Below are positions 8,427 to 18,654 of a stretch of DNA of 64,000 bases, piece by piece. A model generated the notes under the pieces. That model was given only the letters and a program-made list of their open reading frames with translations. It was not told the origin of the DNA and did no database searches. The stretch spans positions 992,001-1,056,000 of the forward strand of contig NZ_AP019547.1 of assembly GCF_013168275.1 (NCBI RefSeq), written 5' to 3'. The first letter of the stretch is position 1, and each line of letters opens with the position of its first letter. The DNA is from Candidatus Nitrotoga sp. AM1P. Lineage in GTDB: Bacteria > Pseudomonadota > Gammaproteobacteria > Burkholderiales > Gallionellaceae. The position numbers and the translations under genes are program-made.

Positions 8427-9806
8427 ATGGAATTATTTACGTTAGTAACTGGCTTGTGTTTGCCTTGGCTGTTGGGGGTAGTGTGGTTGCGTACACATTG
8501 GCTCAGGGCCACCGATATCACATGGCCGACGCTCTTGGGGTATGGGTATCTGGGCGGAATATTATTAACCACGCTTGTGATGCGTTTGCTGGATGCGCTG
8601 GGAATCCACCTTAGTTTTTTCAGTATTGGACTTGCACTTTTATTATTGACACTGGCTGGTGCCTGGCTTGGCCGTAAGGAACCTTGGCGAATCAGGCGGC
8701 CCGGAGCAAATTGGCACAGCTTGGCCGGGTGGCGAAAAATCGTGTATGCCATCGTGTTGGCCGCTATCGTAATTCGGCTGGCAGGACTGGGACTGGAAAT
8801 TATGTGGCGCCCGCTATTTCCTTGGGATGCCTGGTCGCAGTGGGCAACCAAAGCTCGGGTTTGGTATGAGCTTGGACACTTGGCGACATTCGTGCCCGCT
8901 GACATTTGGCTTAGCGGCGAAGTGGCCGGTGCTTACACTGATGCAGCCCCCTACTACCCCCCTGCCATACCGCTAATACAAGTATGGATGAGCTACAGCT
9001 TAGGCAGATGGAACGACACTCTGATGAACTTGCCTTGGCTACTATGCGCGGTCGCCTTGGGCCTGGCATTTTATGGTCAGGCCAGGCAATGGCAAACATC
9101 GCCCTTGTTTGCTCTGATGTTTACCTATTTTCTGCTTTCACTCCCCATTCTGGATGTTCATGTGGCTTTGGCGGGATATGCGGATTTATTTATGGGAGCG
9201 TTTTACGGCTTGGCAGCAATGGCTTTTTTTCACTGGACCAGAAAGCGTGATTTCTGGCAGGGGGCCATGGCATTGCTGTTTGGGTTAGGATGCATCTTGA
9301 TCAAGCAACCTGGCATTGCATGGACGTTGACTTTTCTTCCCGCGTTGTTAACTGTGTTCATGCCGCGTGCTGGGCTAGTGGGAATTTCCGTGCTGGCAGT
9401 AACGGGGGTAGCAACTTTTTTTGTTCTTGGTGAAAAAGATTTTCATTTATTTGGTTATCACGTGCATCTGCGCTTCGCGGCGGATTGGCATCCATTTTGG
9501 CAAAATATGATGGTAATGGACAACTGGCACCTGTTCTGGTATCTGGTAGTAGCAGCGCTTGTTTTGTCGTTTCCACGGCTTCTTGCCCCTTCTTTTCGAG
9601 GCATGACTGCTTTGCTGCTCTCCTCTGCTTCGTTTCTCGCGGTAGTTTTCTTTTTTACCCATGCTCAAGCATGGGCCGAAGACTACACTACGATCAATCG
9701 CGCTTTATTGCATATGGTACCCATGCTTTTGTTTTATGTGATGGTGCTATTCCAGGAAGCTGTCAATTTCCCGAGGATCATGGCTACCCGCCAAAAATTG
9801 ACATGA
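8427..9806 (+). CDS. Polytopic membrane protein, probable GT-C type glycosyltransferase
   Basis: 459 residues with about ten to twelve predicted membrane helices. After the second and third helices a periplasmic loop carries PWDAWSQWATKARVWYELG and later YTDAAPYYPPAIPLIQVW; an acidic residue in the first large loop followed by a P-P-x-x-P stretch resembles the PMT/ArnT GT-C superfamily, which uses polyprenyl-phosphate sugars on the outer face of the membrane. The family is not certain; a polymerase or ligase is possible. It directly abuts the upstream membrane protein (TAAATG). The 3' end is followed by the convergent BtuF-like gene, closing the polysaccharide cluster. Confidence 0.65.
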   Translation: MELFTLVTGLCLPWLLGVVWLRTHWLRATDITWPTLLGYGYLGGILLTTLVMRLLDALGIHLSFFSIGLALLLLTLAGAWLGRKEPWRIRRPGANWHSLAGWRKIVYAIVLAAIVIRLAGLGLEIMWRPLFPWDAWSQWATKARVWYELGHLATFVPADIWLSGEVAGAYTDAAPYYPPAIPLIQVWMSYSLGRWNDTLMNLPWLLCAVALGLAFYGQARQWQTSPLFALMFTYFLLSLPILDVHVALAGYADLFMGAFYGLAAMAFFHWTRKRDFWQGAMALLFGLGCILIKQPGIAWTLTFLPALLTVFMPRAGLVGISVLAVTGVATFFVLGEKDFHLFGYHVHLRFAADWHPFWQNMMVMDNWHLFWYLVVAALVLSFPRLLAPSFRGMTALLLSSASFLAVVFFFTHAQAWAEDYTTINRALLHMVPMLLFYVMVLFQEAVNFPRIMATRQKLT

Positions 9807-9877
9807 TTGAGAGGGTAGTTCCTTCAATGATAATTCAAAGCATGCGACGCATTCGCTACGCAATGCGCTTAAAACCC

Positions 9878-10789
9878 TTAATACCGAACTGACTCTATCT
9901 GTTCACATATCCGTTTTGCACCAAGCAAAATGCGCGGCGTGGAGCGGCTGATCAGATCGGGGTGGATGAAAGCCGTACGGCCTTGCCGGACCGCAATCAA
10001 CGGCAACTCGCGCCATATTCTTTTCGTCTCTTCTTCCTGTTCATACGTGGCGGCGACAGCCAGCATCACCTGCGGATTTTCTTTTACCAATGCCTCATTC
10101 GAAATGGCAGGAGTCAGCAAGGGTACAGCAGCAAATACGTTCTGTGCACCACACAAACGCAGCACATCACTGATGATATGTGCGTCATTTACCGTAAGCA
10201 GCGGCGCTGCAGCTATTTGAAAATAGGCGCGCACCTTAGTGCGCCCAGCATATTGCCGGCGTAAGGTATCAAGCTGCTGTACGAAGGCGTGCGCAGCAGC
10301 TTCGGCTGCTGGCTCAGTGCCGGCGATGCGCCCCAGCAAGCGTAATACTTTGGGAATATCATCAAGACGGCGGGGTTCCAGTACCAGCACTTTCAACTTC
10401 AGCTTTTCAAATATGGCGCGGTCACGCGATGACAAGCTGCTGCCCCATGCAAGCACCAGATCGGGTTTTAACGCGACCAAACGCTCCCAGTCGAGACGAA
10501 ATGCATCACCTATTTGCGGCAGTTGTTTGGCTTGTTGTGGATAGTCACTGTACACCGTAACCGCCACCATATGACTGCCCATGCCTGCGGCATAAGCGAG
10601 TTCGGTAAGGTTGGGAGCTAGAGAGATGATGCGCTGTGGCGGTGTGGCGAATACTATTTGCGTGCCACTGGCATCGGTGACAGTAAATGGTGTCGCGGCC
10701 TGCGAAGTTACACAAAACAGCAGTAAGCAGAAAAAAATGGCATGCTTTACAACAATAAAATTACTTTCATCCTCGCTTTTCGCACTCAT
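9878..10789 (-). CDS. btuF: Periplasmic cobalamin-binding protein, BtuF-like ABC transporter component
   Basis: 303 residues from the ATG at 10789, which places a signal peptide (hydrophobic AIFFCLLLFCVTSQAA) near the N-terminus. A GTG at 10855 overlapping the upstream stop as GTGA would add 22 residues before the signal and is the alternative. The mature protein shows the class III substrate-binding layout: RIISLAPNLTELAYAAGMG, then LPQIGDAFRLDWERLVALKPDLVLAW, and a C-terminal lobe after a long backbone helix. The GDAFRLDWERL..L.PDLV segment is typical of BtuF, but hemin or siderophore-type ligands cannot be excluded. No BtuC or BtuD permease genes are adjacent in the window, so it depends on partners elsewhere. 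Confidence 0.8.
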   Translation of the reverse strand: MSAKSEDESNFIVVKHAIFFCLLLFCVTSQAATPFTVTDASGTQIVFATPPQRIISLAPNLTELAYAAGMGSHMVAVTVYSDYPQQAKQLPQIGDAFRLDWERLVALKPDLVLAWGSSLSSRDRAIFEKLKLKVLVLEPRRLDDIPKVLRLLGRIAGTEPAAEAAAHAFVQQLDTLRRQYAGRTKVRAYFQIAAAPLLTVNDAHIISDVLRLCGAQNVFAAVPLLTPAISNEALVKENPQVMLAVAATYEQEEETKRIWRELPLIAVRQGRTAFIHPDLISRSTPRILLGAKRICEQIESVRY

Positions 10790-10851
10790 CTCCAGCAAGT
10801 GCGAATAATAAAGCGAATGGCGCGAATCAGACTGAAGTGAAAGGCCTCCGC

Positions 10852-11967
10852 TCACTGCGCAAAACGTTGCGCCAATGCCACACGCTTGAGATACGCATCA
10901 CGTGTGATTTGTACGTCCTCAAGAAAATGAGGCAATTCTTTCAGCAATAATGCCTGTGGCCCATCCACCAGAGCCTTTAAGGGAACGGGATGGAAATCCA
11001 CCAGCACCATATTGGCGCCAGCCATGACCCCCTGCGCGGTGATATGCATCAAATCGAGAATGCCATCGGGCGCAGCACTACGCGTGCCAACTGAATGCGA
11101 TGGATCAATGCACACAGGCATCCGGGTCAGACGCTTGACTACCGGCACATGCGCAAAATCCACCAAGTTACGGTGCGGATCGCCCATGTTAGTCTTCATA
11201 CCACGCAAACCGAACACCACATTGCGATTGCCTTCAGACGCCAGATATTCAGCGGCGTTGAGTGATTCGTCCAACGTGATGCCGAAACCGCGTTTAAGCA
11301 GCACCGGAAATTCCTGCTGACGCCCAACGATTTTCAGCAGCTCGAAATTCTGTGTATTGCGTGTGCCGATCTGTAGCATCACGCCAGTAGGGTTGCCGGT
11401 CTGCTGCAATGCGGCGCGGATTTCATTGAGATGCGACTCATGCGTAATTTCCATCGCAATCACCTTGATGCCGTACTTTCCCGCCAAATCGAAAACAAAA
11501 GGCAAACAATTCTTGCCATGCCCCTGAAAAGCATAGGGACTGGTGCGCGGCTTGTATGCACCCATACGCGTGCAAACCTGGCCATTATCGCGCAATGCTT
11601 TTAACATGATCTCGACATGTTCGGCGTTGTCCACCGCACAAAGTCCGGCGAACACGTTGAGCGTGTCCTGGCCAAAGCGCACGCCGTTATAGTCGAAATA
11701 CGTTGGACGCGGGTCGTCTTTATGCTGCCCCAGGATACGATATTCCTCCGACACGCGCACCACACGTTCGACACAGGGCAAACTTTGCATGTCCTTGATG
11801 TCTAACGGCTTGGTGTTACCGATTAGATAAATCTCGGTTAATACCTGCTCTGCACCGCGCTCAACATGCACGCGCATCTGGATATCCGACAATCTGGCGA
11901 GATACCCAATTAGTTGCTGGTAGTCCGCACTTTGTTGATCTGTATTGGAAGAAAGAATCAATATCAT
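10852..11967 (-). CDS. 3-deoxy-7-phosphoheptulonate (DAHP) synthase, divergent class I
   Basis: 371 residues. It would condense phosphoenolpyruvate and erythrose-4-phosphate to start the shikimate pathway. An N-terminal ferredoxin-like region of about 100 residues, as in type I-beta enzymes, precedes a TIM barrel with the metal Cys (FAGLCAVDN), the PEP-binding MGAYKPRTSPYAFQG, MEITHE, GTRNTQNFELL, PVLLKRGFG and the metal His (CIDPSHSVGTR). Departures from the consensus are Arg-Met-Gly where Arg-Gly-Gly is usual before AYKPRTSP and GLC for GPC, so it forms a divergent branch. Its stop overlaps a possible GTG start of the btuF-like gene (GTGA), suggesting co-transcription. The N-terminal region may be a regulatory domain. 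Confidence 0.88.
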   Translation of the reverse strand: MILILSSNTDQQSADYQQLIGYLARLSDIQMRVHVERGAEQVLTEIYLIGNTKPLDIKDMQSLPCVERVVRVSEEYRILGQHKDDPRPTYFDYNGVRFGQDTLNVFAGLCAVDNAEHVEIMLKALRDNGQVCTRMGAYKPRTSPYAFQGHGKNCLPFVFDLAGKYGIKVIAMEITHESHLNEIRAALQQTGNPTGVMLQIGTRNTQNFELLKIVGRQQEFPVLLKRGFGITLDESLNAAEYLASEGNRNVVFGLRGMKTNMGDPHRNLVDFAHVPVVKRLTRMPVCIDPSHSVGTRSAAPDGILDLMHITAQGVMAGANMVLVDFHPVPLKALVDGPQALLLKELPHFLEDVQITRDAYLKRVALAQRFAQ

Positions 11968-12137
11968 GGTGAAGCTCCTGTTATTTGCAAGCCAATCATT
12001 TTCCAGAAAGTATGGTCTATTGCTGCAACTACTGTGCCATTGAATCTCACGTAAGCCGCTTTTGCCGAACTACTGCCAGCGTCCGATGACAGAACCCTGA
12101 CTGCCTATACGCAACGATTGCTCGTTCGGTTTGGTGT

Positions 12138-13711
<1,574 letters not shown>

Positions 13712-13793
13712 TCAGAAGTCCACCATCATTGCAGCACGAAACAACTGGGCAGCACCAAGCCACGCGTTTATTCAATGAGGCATCATCAAAATA

Positions 13794-14252
13794 CTAATGG
13801 GTATGTTGCTCGTGCTTATTGTGGCTTGGGCTGAGTGATTTAACTTCGGCATTCACATTAATCTTTTCCTTACGCTTATCAGCGAATTCCACGGTAATGG
13901 TAAGTGGCACATTGTCACCCGCTTTAAGCGAATTCTTGAGGTTAAGCAGCATTACATGATTACCACTCGCTCCCAACTTAACCATCTTTCCTGCAGGTAG
14001 CTGCAGAAATTCAATGGCACGCATTTTCATTACACCGTTATCATGCGTCATGCTATGAATCTCGACTGCACCCGCAATCGGGCTGACAATCGCCACCAGC
14101 CTTGCTTCTTTCTTGCTGGTGATGGAAAACCGTACTGTGGCGCTTTCTTGTCCCGGGGCCGTGGCGCGCGCCGAGGCATCGCTCACTACCACATTTTCTG
14201 CCCATGCTTGTACCGCACAAAACAGCATGACGATTGCAATTGCGTAACGCAT
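13794..14252 (-). CDS. Periplasmic copper chaperone, PCu(A)C family
   Basis: 152 residues with a signal peptide cleaved after AVQAWA (about residue 18). The PCu(A)C metal-binding pattern H-x-M, M, H-x-M is present: His66-Ser-Met68, Met75/Met77 and His99-Val-Met101. These proteins bind Cu(I) in the periplasm and deliver it to the CuA centre of cytochrome oxidase. The C-terminus ends in a His-rich tail (SHNKHEQHTH), which could be an extra metal site. It stands alone: no Sco gene is beside it, and it is divergent from the HDOD gene with a 211-bp gap that should hold both promoters. Confidence 0.9.
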   Translation of the reverse strand: MRYAIAIVMLFCAVQAWAENVVVSDASARATAPGQESATVRFSITSKKEARLVAIVSPIAGAVEIHSMTHDNGVMKMRAIEFLQLPAGKMVKLGASGNHVMLLNLKNSLKAGDNVPLTITVEFADKRKEKINVNAEVKSLSPSHNKHEQHTH

Positions 14253-14463
14253 CCGAGTCTCCTCTATTTATAAAAATGTACCGTAAGATACATGAATTGC
14301 ACGGCAATAGGCAATCATGCCTTCCGCCCTGAAATAGAAACCAGAAAAACGAGTGTCTACATAAATTTAGCGAAATATAAACATTTTTCCGTCTGCAATT
14401 TGGCTAAAATGTTAACCGTAAGCAGTTAGCACTCAACAATAATAAACAGCACCAATTCGAGGA

Positions 14464-15354
14464 ATGAACATGTCGACCAACAGCATATATGTAGTTCCCA
14501 GCAACCAAAATATTGATCTACGACAGGCTGTCAAGAATATTAATGTACTGCCCGCCATGCCGGTCATTGCGCAAAAACTGCTGGCGCTACAGATCAACAG
14601 TGACGAAAACGAACGGAAAATGTTAATGCTAATCGAGCAAGACCCGCAGATCTCAGCAAAAATTATCGGGCTATCCAATTCAGCAATGCTTGGCTCCGCA
14701 CGAAAAACAACCTCAGTAAAAGAGGCTGCGATATTATTAGGCATGAACCGTGTCAAATCGATTGCAACTGGCATCGCCATCATGTCCTTGTCGACCAAAG
14801 TATCCACGGGTAAATTTAAGGCACAGGATCTTTGGTTGCATAGCTTTGGTATTGCGTTTGCCATGCTCGGCATCGCCCGTGCCATGCCCGCAAAAATCCG
14901 CCCTAAGGATGATCAAGTTTTTTTGGCTGGCATACTGCACGACATAGGCTATCTTGCACTCGCTTTTCTGGATCCAAAACGGAGCGATGACCTGCATGCC
15001 CTCTTGTCAGCAAAATCTGATCGTCCTGTACTGAGTATAGAACGGGAAATGCTGGAAATATGCCACGACGAATTGGGTGCGGAGCTAGCGCGCCACTGGA
15101 ATTTGCCGGATGAAATTATTGCCGTGTTGCGCTACCACCATACATCGGATGTAGCCGAAGCGGCAGCGGGACAACCAATAGTACACATGATCAGCCTGGC
15201 AGAAAAATTGCTGGCTTCCTTTGGTATTAATGAACACGTCGATACCCACATCAGCGACGAGGATTGGGAAGTTTTGGGCATCGATCCAAGTAAGGCAGAG
15301 GAAATCAGTGTACAAGTAGCTGAGCAAGCGGAACAGGCGGCAGCAGTATATTGA
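14464..15354 (+). CDS. HDOD-domain signalling protein
   Basis: 296 residues consisting mostly of an HDOD domain, a relative of HD phosphohydrolases found in regulatory proteins. Typical segments are LPAMPVIAQKLLAL at the start, IEQDPQISAKIIGLSNSA, ILLGMNRVKSIATGIAI and GILHDIGYLAL. No sensor, GGDEF, EAL or receiver domain is attached. Start choice is open: ATG 14464 has GAGGA only one base away, whereas ATG 14470 sits seven bases after the same site and may be the true start. HDOD proteins act in c-di-GMP, motility or stress control, but this one cannot be tied to a pathway from sequence. The 3' end is followed after 107 bp by dacC. Confidence 0.88.
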   Translation: MNMSTNSIYVVPSNQNIDLRQAVKNINVLPAMPVIAQKLLALQINSDENERKMLMLIEQDPQISAKIIGLSNSAMLGSARKTTSVKEAAILLGMNRVKSIATGIAIMSLSTKVSTGKFKAQDLWLHSFGIAFAMLGIARAMPAKIRPKDDQVFLAGILHDIGYLALAFLDPKRSDDLHALLSAKSDRPVLSIEREMLEICHDELGAELARHWNLPDEIIAVLRYHHTSDVAEAAAGQPIVHMISLAEKLLASFGINEHVDTHISDEDWEVLGIDPSKAEEISVQVAEQAEQAAAVY

Positions 15355-15461
15355 TTAAGAGACACGATTTTCCAACTCATTTAACCAGCCTAATCAAATT
15401 CACCCCATATCCCAACCAATCCCACCAGTCTATAATTGCGGTTTTGATTACTGGTCTCAAT

Positions 15462-16601
15462 ATGAAGTTTGCGCTGTCGTTTCTTATCGCTCTGTTATTT
15501 CCATTGTTTGCCCAGGCACAGCTAACCAGCCTGCCGCCTGCTCCAGTGCTGGCAGCCAAATCCTATCTGCTATACGACTTTACCAGTAATCAGATTCTGG
15601 TCGACCAAAACGGCAATGAACGCACCGAACCAGCATCCATTACCAAATTGATGACTGCCTACCTGACCTTCAACTCCCTCAGGCTGAACAAATTATCGCT
15701 GAACCAGACAGTAGTCCCTTCAGAAGCAGCACTGCGCACCCAAGGCGTGGAGTCACGCATGTTTCTAGACAAAAATAAACCCGTGACGATTGCAGAATTA
15801 CTGCGTGGCCTCATCGTACAGTCTGGTAACGATGCCGCGCGTGTGTTGGCAATCACCCTAGCTGGCAGCGAAGAAAACTTCGCCAAACTAATGAACCAGG
15901 AAGCACAACGACTGAGCATGAACAATACGCATTACATCAACGCCACCGGGTTGCCACACCCACAGCACTATTCCAGTGCATATGACACAGCGCTACTTGC
16001 CGCTGCTATAGTGCGCGACTTTCCCGAGCACTATCCGATTTATAGCTTGCGTGAATATCAATACAATCATATCAATCAAGCCAACCGCAACCGCTTATTG
16101 TGGATGGATCCCTATGTGGATGGAATGAAAACGGGACATACAGAAAGTGCAGGATTCTGTTTAGTGGCTTCGGCAAAGCGCGACCAGCGGCGGCTAATAT
16201 CAGTGGTGCTGGGCACAGCATCCGACAACTTGCGAGCTACCGAAAGCCAGAAACTACTAAATTACGGCTTCCAAAATTTTGAATCCGTGCGCCTGTATCA
16301 GAAGAACGAACCGGTTGCCAACTTACGTTTATGGAAAGGTACCGAGAGCAAAGTCAAAGTGGGATTCCGCAGCGATCTATTCCTGTCCATCCCAACAGGG
16401 CAACTTGCACAATTGAAGGCAACCATGGAAACACAGCAGCCTCTTGTGGCACCGATTGCCGGTGGGCAAAAAATCGGTATGATAAAAATTACTCTGGGCG
16501 GCAAACCCTATGCCGAATACAAGCTGGTGGCGCTGGAGCCTGTGCCGCTGGCCAATGTATTTTCGCGCGGCTGGGACAGTATCCGCTTACTTTTCAAATA
16601 A
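15462..16601 (+). CDS. dacC: D-alanyl-D-alanine carboxypeptidase (PBP5/6 family)
   Basis: 379 residues from the ATG at 15462, which starts a clear signal peptide (FALSFLIALLFPLFAQA). The serine-peptidase motifs of penicillin-binding proteins are all present: S-x-x-K in ASITKLM, SGN in VQSGNDAAR and KTG in MKTGHTE. A C-terminal beta-sandwich (about residues 270-355) and an amphipathic terminal helix (FSRGWDSIRLLF) should anchor the protein to the outer face of the inner membrane, where it trims the terminal D-Ala from peptidoglycan pentapeptides. The D-amino-acid transaminase gene follows after 26 bp, then ybeD, lipB and lipA, an order common in betaproteobacteria. Confidence 0.96.
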   Translation: MKFALSFLIALLFPLFAQAQLTSLPPAPVLAAKSYLLYDFTSNQILVDQNGNERTEPASITKLMTAYLTFNSLRLNKLSLNQTVVPSEAALRTQGVESRMFLDKNKPVTIAELLRGLIVQSGNDAARVLAITLAGSEENFAKLMNQEAQRLSMNNTHYINATGLPHPQHYSSAYDTALLAAAIVRDFPEHYPIYSLREYQYNHINQANRNRLLWMDPYVDGMKTGHTESAGFCLVASAKRDQRRLISVVLGTASDNLRATESQKLLNYGFQNFESVRLYQKNEPVANLRLWKGTESKVKVGFRSDLFLSIPTGQLAQLKATMETQQPLVAPIAGGQKIGMIKITLGGKPYAEYKLVALEPVPLANVFSRGWDSIRLLFK

Positions 16602-16627
16602 AGGCTTCTTCTTTAGGAAATCATACA

Positions 16628-17485
16628 ATGACAGTCTATTTGAACGGGCAATTCATGCCCATTGAAGAAGCACACATTCCCGTGCTGGACCGTGGCTTCA
16701 TTTTCGGCGATGGCGTATATGAAGTTATCCCCGTGTATTCACGCTCTGCATTCCGTCTGGCCGAACATCTCAAGCGCCTGCAATTCAGCTTGGACGGCAT
16801 ACGCCTGACAAACCCGCACAGTGACCAGGAATGGACTAAGCTCATCACGGATCTGATCGAGCGCAATACCGCAGAAGATCAATATTTATATCTGCATATC
16901 ACACGCGGCGTGGCTAAACGTGACCATGCTTTCCCTAACCCTTCGGTCCAGCCGACCGTATTTATGATGAGCAACCCACTTCTCACTCCACCCGCCGCAT
17001 TACTTACCAGCGGCGTGGGAGCAGTAAGTGCGCCGGATAACCGCTGGCTGCGTTGCGACATCAAGGCTATTTCGCTTTTACCTAATGTGCTGCTACGGCA
17101 AATGGCAATAGACGCTGGCTGTGCCGAAACCATTTTGATACGTGATGATGATTTCATGACCGAAGGCGCAGCCAGCAATATTTTCTTAGTAAAAAATGGC
17201 GTCCTGCTCGCCCCGCCTAAAGATAATCTTATGCTGCCTGGAATCACCTACGACGTCTTGCTGGAAATCGCCGCCGCCCACAACATACCTCATGAAGTTC
17301 GCAAGATTGCCAAGGACGAATTATTCAACACTGACGAGCTGTTACTCACCTCTTCCACCAAAGAAGTACTTGCTATCACTACCTTGGATAATAAAGCGGT
17401 AGGCGATGGCAAACCCGGAGTGATGTTTGCCAAACTACATAAACATTATCAGGACTACAAGCGCGACGTGATGCGCAAGACGTAA
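16628..17485 (+). CDS. dat: D-amino acid aminotransferase (class IV PLP enzyme)
   Basis: 285 residues from the ATG at 16628, with GGAAA upstream; the frame stays open far upstream but only over dacC. Fold type IV transaminase: the N-terminal GQFMPIEEAHIPVLDRGFIFGDGVYEVIPV block, PLP-binding lysine in DIKAISLLPNVL (about residue 145), the cofactor-contacting Glu in FMTEGAASNIFLV and the C-terminal LLTSSTKEVLAI block. D-alanine transaminases and branched-chain transaminases share this fold; the position directly after dacC favours the D-amino-acid enzyme, linking D-Ala recycling or D-Glu supply to peptidoglycan. Confidence 0.88.
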   Translation: MTVYLNGQFMPIEEAHIPVLDRGFIFGDGVYEVIPVYSRSAFRLAEHLKRLQFSLDGIRLTNPHSDQEWTKLITDLIERNTAEDQYLYLHITRGVAKRDHAFPNPSVQPTVFMMSNPLLTPPAALLTSGVGAVSAPDNRWLRCDIKAISLLPNVLLRQMAIDAGCAETILIRDDDFMTEGAASNIFLVKNGVLLAPPKDNLMLPGITYDVLLEIAAAHNIPHEVRKIAKDELFNTDELLLTSSTKEVLAITTLDNKAVGDGKPGVMFAKLHKHYQDYKRDVMRKT

Positions 17486-17608
17486 GAAAGCCTGATATTC
17501 CCCTGTAGTCAGCTAACAACTTGGCAGATATCAGGGGTTAATAATTTTGATCGAACTGCAATCCCCTACCTTCGTGGGGTTAGAAATCTTAAACTTACCC
17601 AGTTATCC

Positions 17609-17875
17609 ATGGCACTTACTGACAGTCTTATCGAATACCCATGCGACTTCCCAATAAAGGTGTTAGGGCTGTCGCATCAGGGCTTCGCTCAAACAGTAAC
17701 GGAAGTGGTTATGCGTTACGATCCCAACTTTAACGCTGCCACTATGGAAATGCGTCCCAGTAGCGGCGCACGCTATATCGGACTGACCTGCACCGTGCAT
17801 GCCACCTCACGCGAACAACTCAATGCACTGTATCAAGAATTGTGCGACCACCCACAAGTAGTGATGGTACTTTAG
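17609..17875 (+). CDS. ybeD: YbeD/DUF493 family protein
   Basis: 88 residues, the full length of this small ferredoxin-like-fold (ACT-like) family. Characteristic segments are YPCDFPIKVLGLSHQGF near the N-terminus and YIGLTCTVHATSREQLNALYQEL toward the end. The family is almost always encoded between dacA/dat-type genes and lipB, as here, and lipB starts 4 bp after its stop. Biochemical function is not established; a link to lipoylation or cell-envelope stress has been suggested only by context. The 123-bp gap before it contains short inverted repeats (CCTGATAT / ATATCAGG) but no clear terminator. Confidence 0.92.
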   Translation: MALTDSLIEYPCDFPIKVLGLSHQGFAQTVTEVVMRYDPNFNAATMEMRPSSGARYIGLTCTVHATSREQLNALYQELCDHPQVVMVL

Positions 17876-17879
17876 TGAG

Positions 17880-18521
17880 ATGGTACCGCTGATCAAACAT
17901 CTAGGTCTGGTCGAATACCAGCAAACCTGGCAAGCAATGAAACAGTTTACCGCTGCGCGTAACGCCGACACGCGAGACGAAATCTGGCTACTACAACATT
18001 TGCCAGTCTATACCCAAGGCTTAGCAGGAAAACCGGAACATCTTCTACATACCAGTAACATACCGGTGGTCAAAATCGACCGCGGCGGCCAGATTACCTA
18101 CCACGGCCCCGGCCAGATCGTCGTCTACCTTATGCTGGATTTACGCCACTGGAAACTTAACGTGCGCGGGCTGGTACGGCTAATGGAACAGGCCGTGATA
18201 GATTTGCTTGCATCATTCGGCGTAATAGCACAGGGGCGTGAGGAAGCACCGGGCGTGTATATAGATAACGCAAAAATTGCCGCACTTGGATTAAAAATTC
18301 GCAATGGATGCTGCTATCACGGATTGGCGTTCAACGTAGACATGGATCTTACCCCGTTCGCGTACATTAATCCATGTGGCTTTGCCGGATTGCGTGTTAT
18401 CCAAGCAAAAGACTTAGGTATAGGTGTTCCGCGGTCTGAACTGGAACTGCAACTTGCACAACATTTAATCAAATTATTACAGCAACATAAATCAGAGAAG
18501 TCGGCCCCAAGGTATATTTGA
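17880..18521 (+). CDS. lipB: Octanoyltransferase (lipoyl synthesis)
   Basis: 213 residues, normal length. LipB transfers the octanoyl group from octanoyl-ACP to lipoyl domains of 2-oxoacid dehydrogenases and the glycine cleavage H protein. Visible are RGGQITYHGPGQIVVYLML, the catalytic lysine in KIAALGLKI and the catalytic cysteine in INPCGFAGLRV. It begins 4 bp after ybeD and is followed after 133 bp by lipA, which completes lipoate synthesis. The ATG at 17880 gives the expected N-terminus (LIKHLGLVEYQQTW), so no alternative start is needed. Confidence 0.97.
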   Translation: MVPLIKHLGLVEYQQTWQAMKQFTAARNADTRDEIWLLQHLPVYTQGLAGKPEHLLHTSNIPVVKIDRGGQITYHGPGQIVVYLMLDLRHWKLNVRGLVRLMEQAVIDLLASFGVIAQGREEAPGVYIDNAKIAALGLKIRNGCCYHGLAFNVDMDLTPFAYINPCGFAGLRVIQAKDLGIGVPRSELELQLAQHLIKLLQQHKSEKSAPRYI

Positions 18522-18654
18522 AAATGTATCTTTGCAGAAGCAGGCTCCTGTGAATTATTAAGATTTCACACCAGACACGCTCCTAAAACCAAATAAACAA
18601 CGGCTTATGTCAGAGCTCGCATTACAAGCAAACTAGCTAAAAGGAAAAACCATA

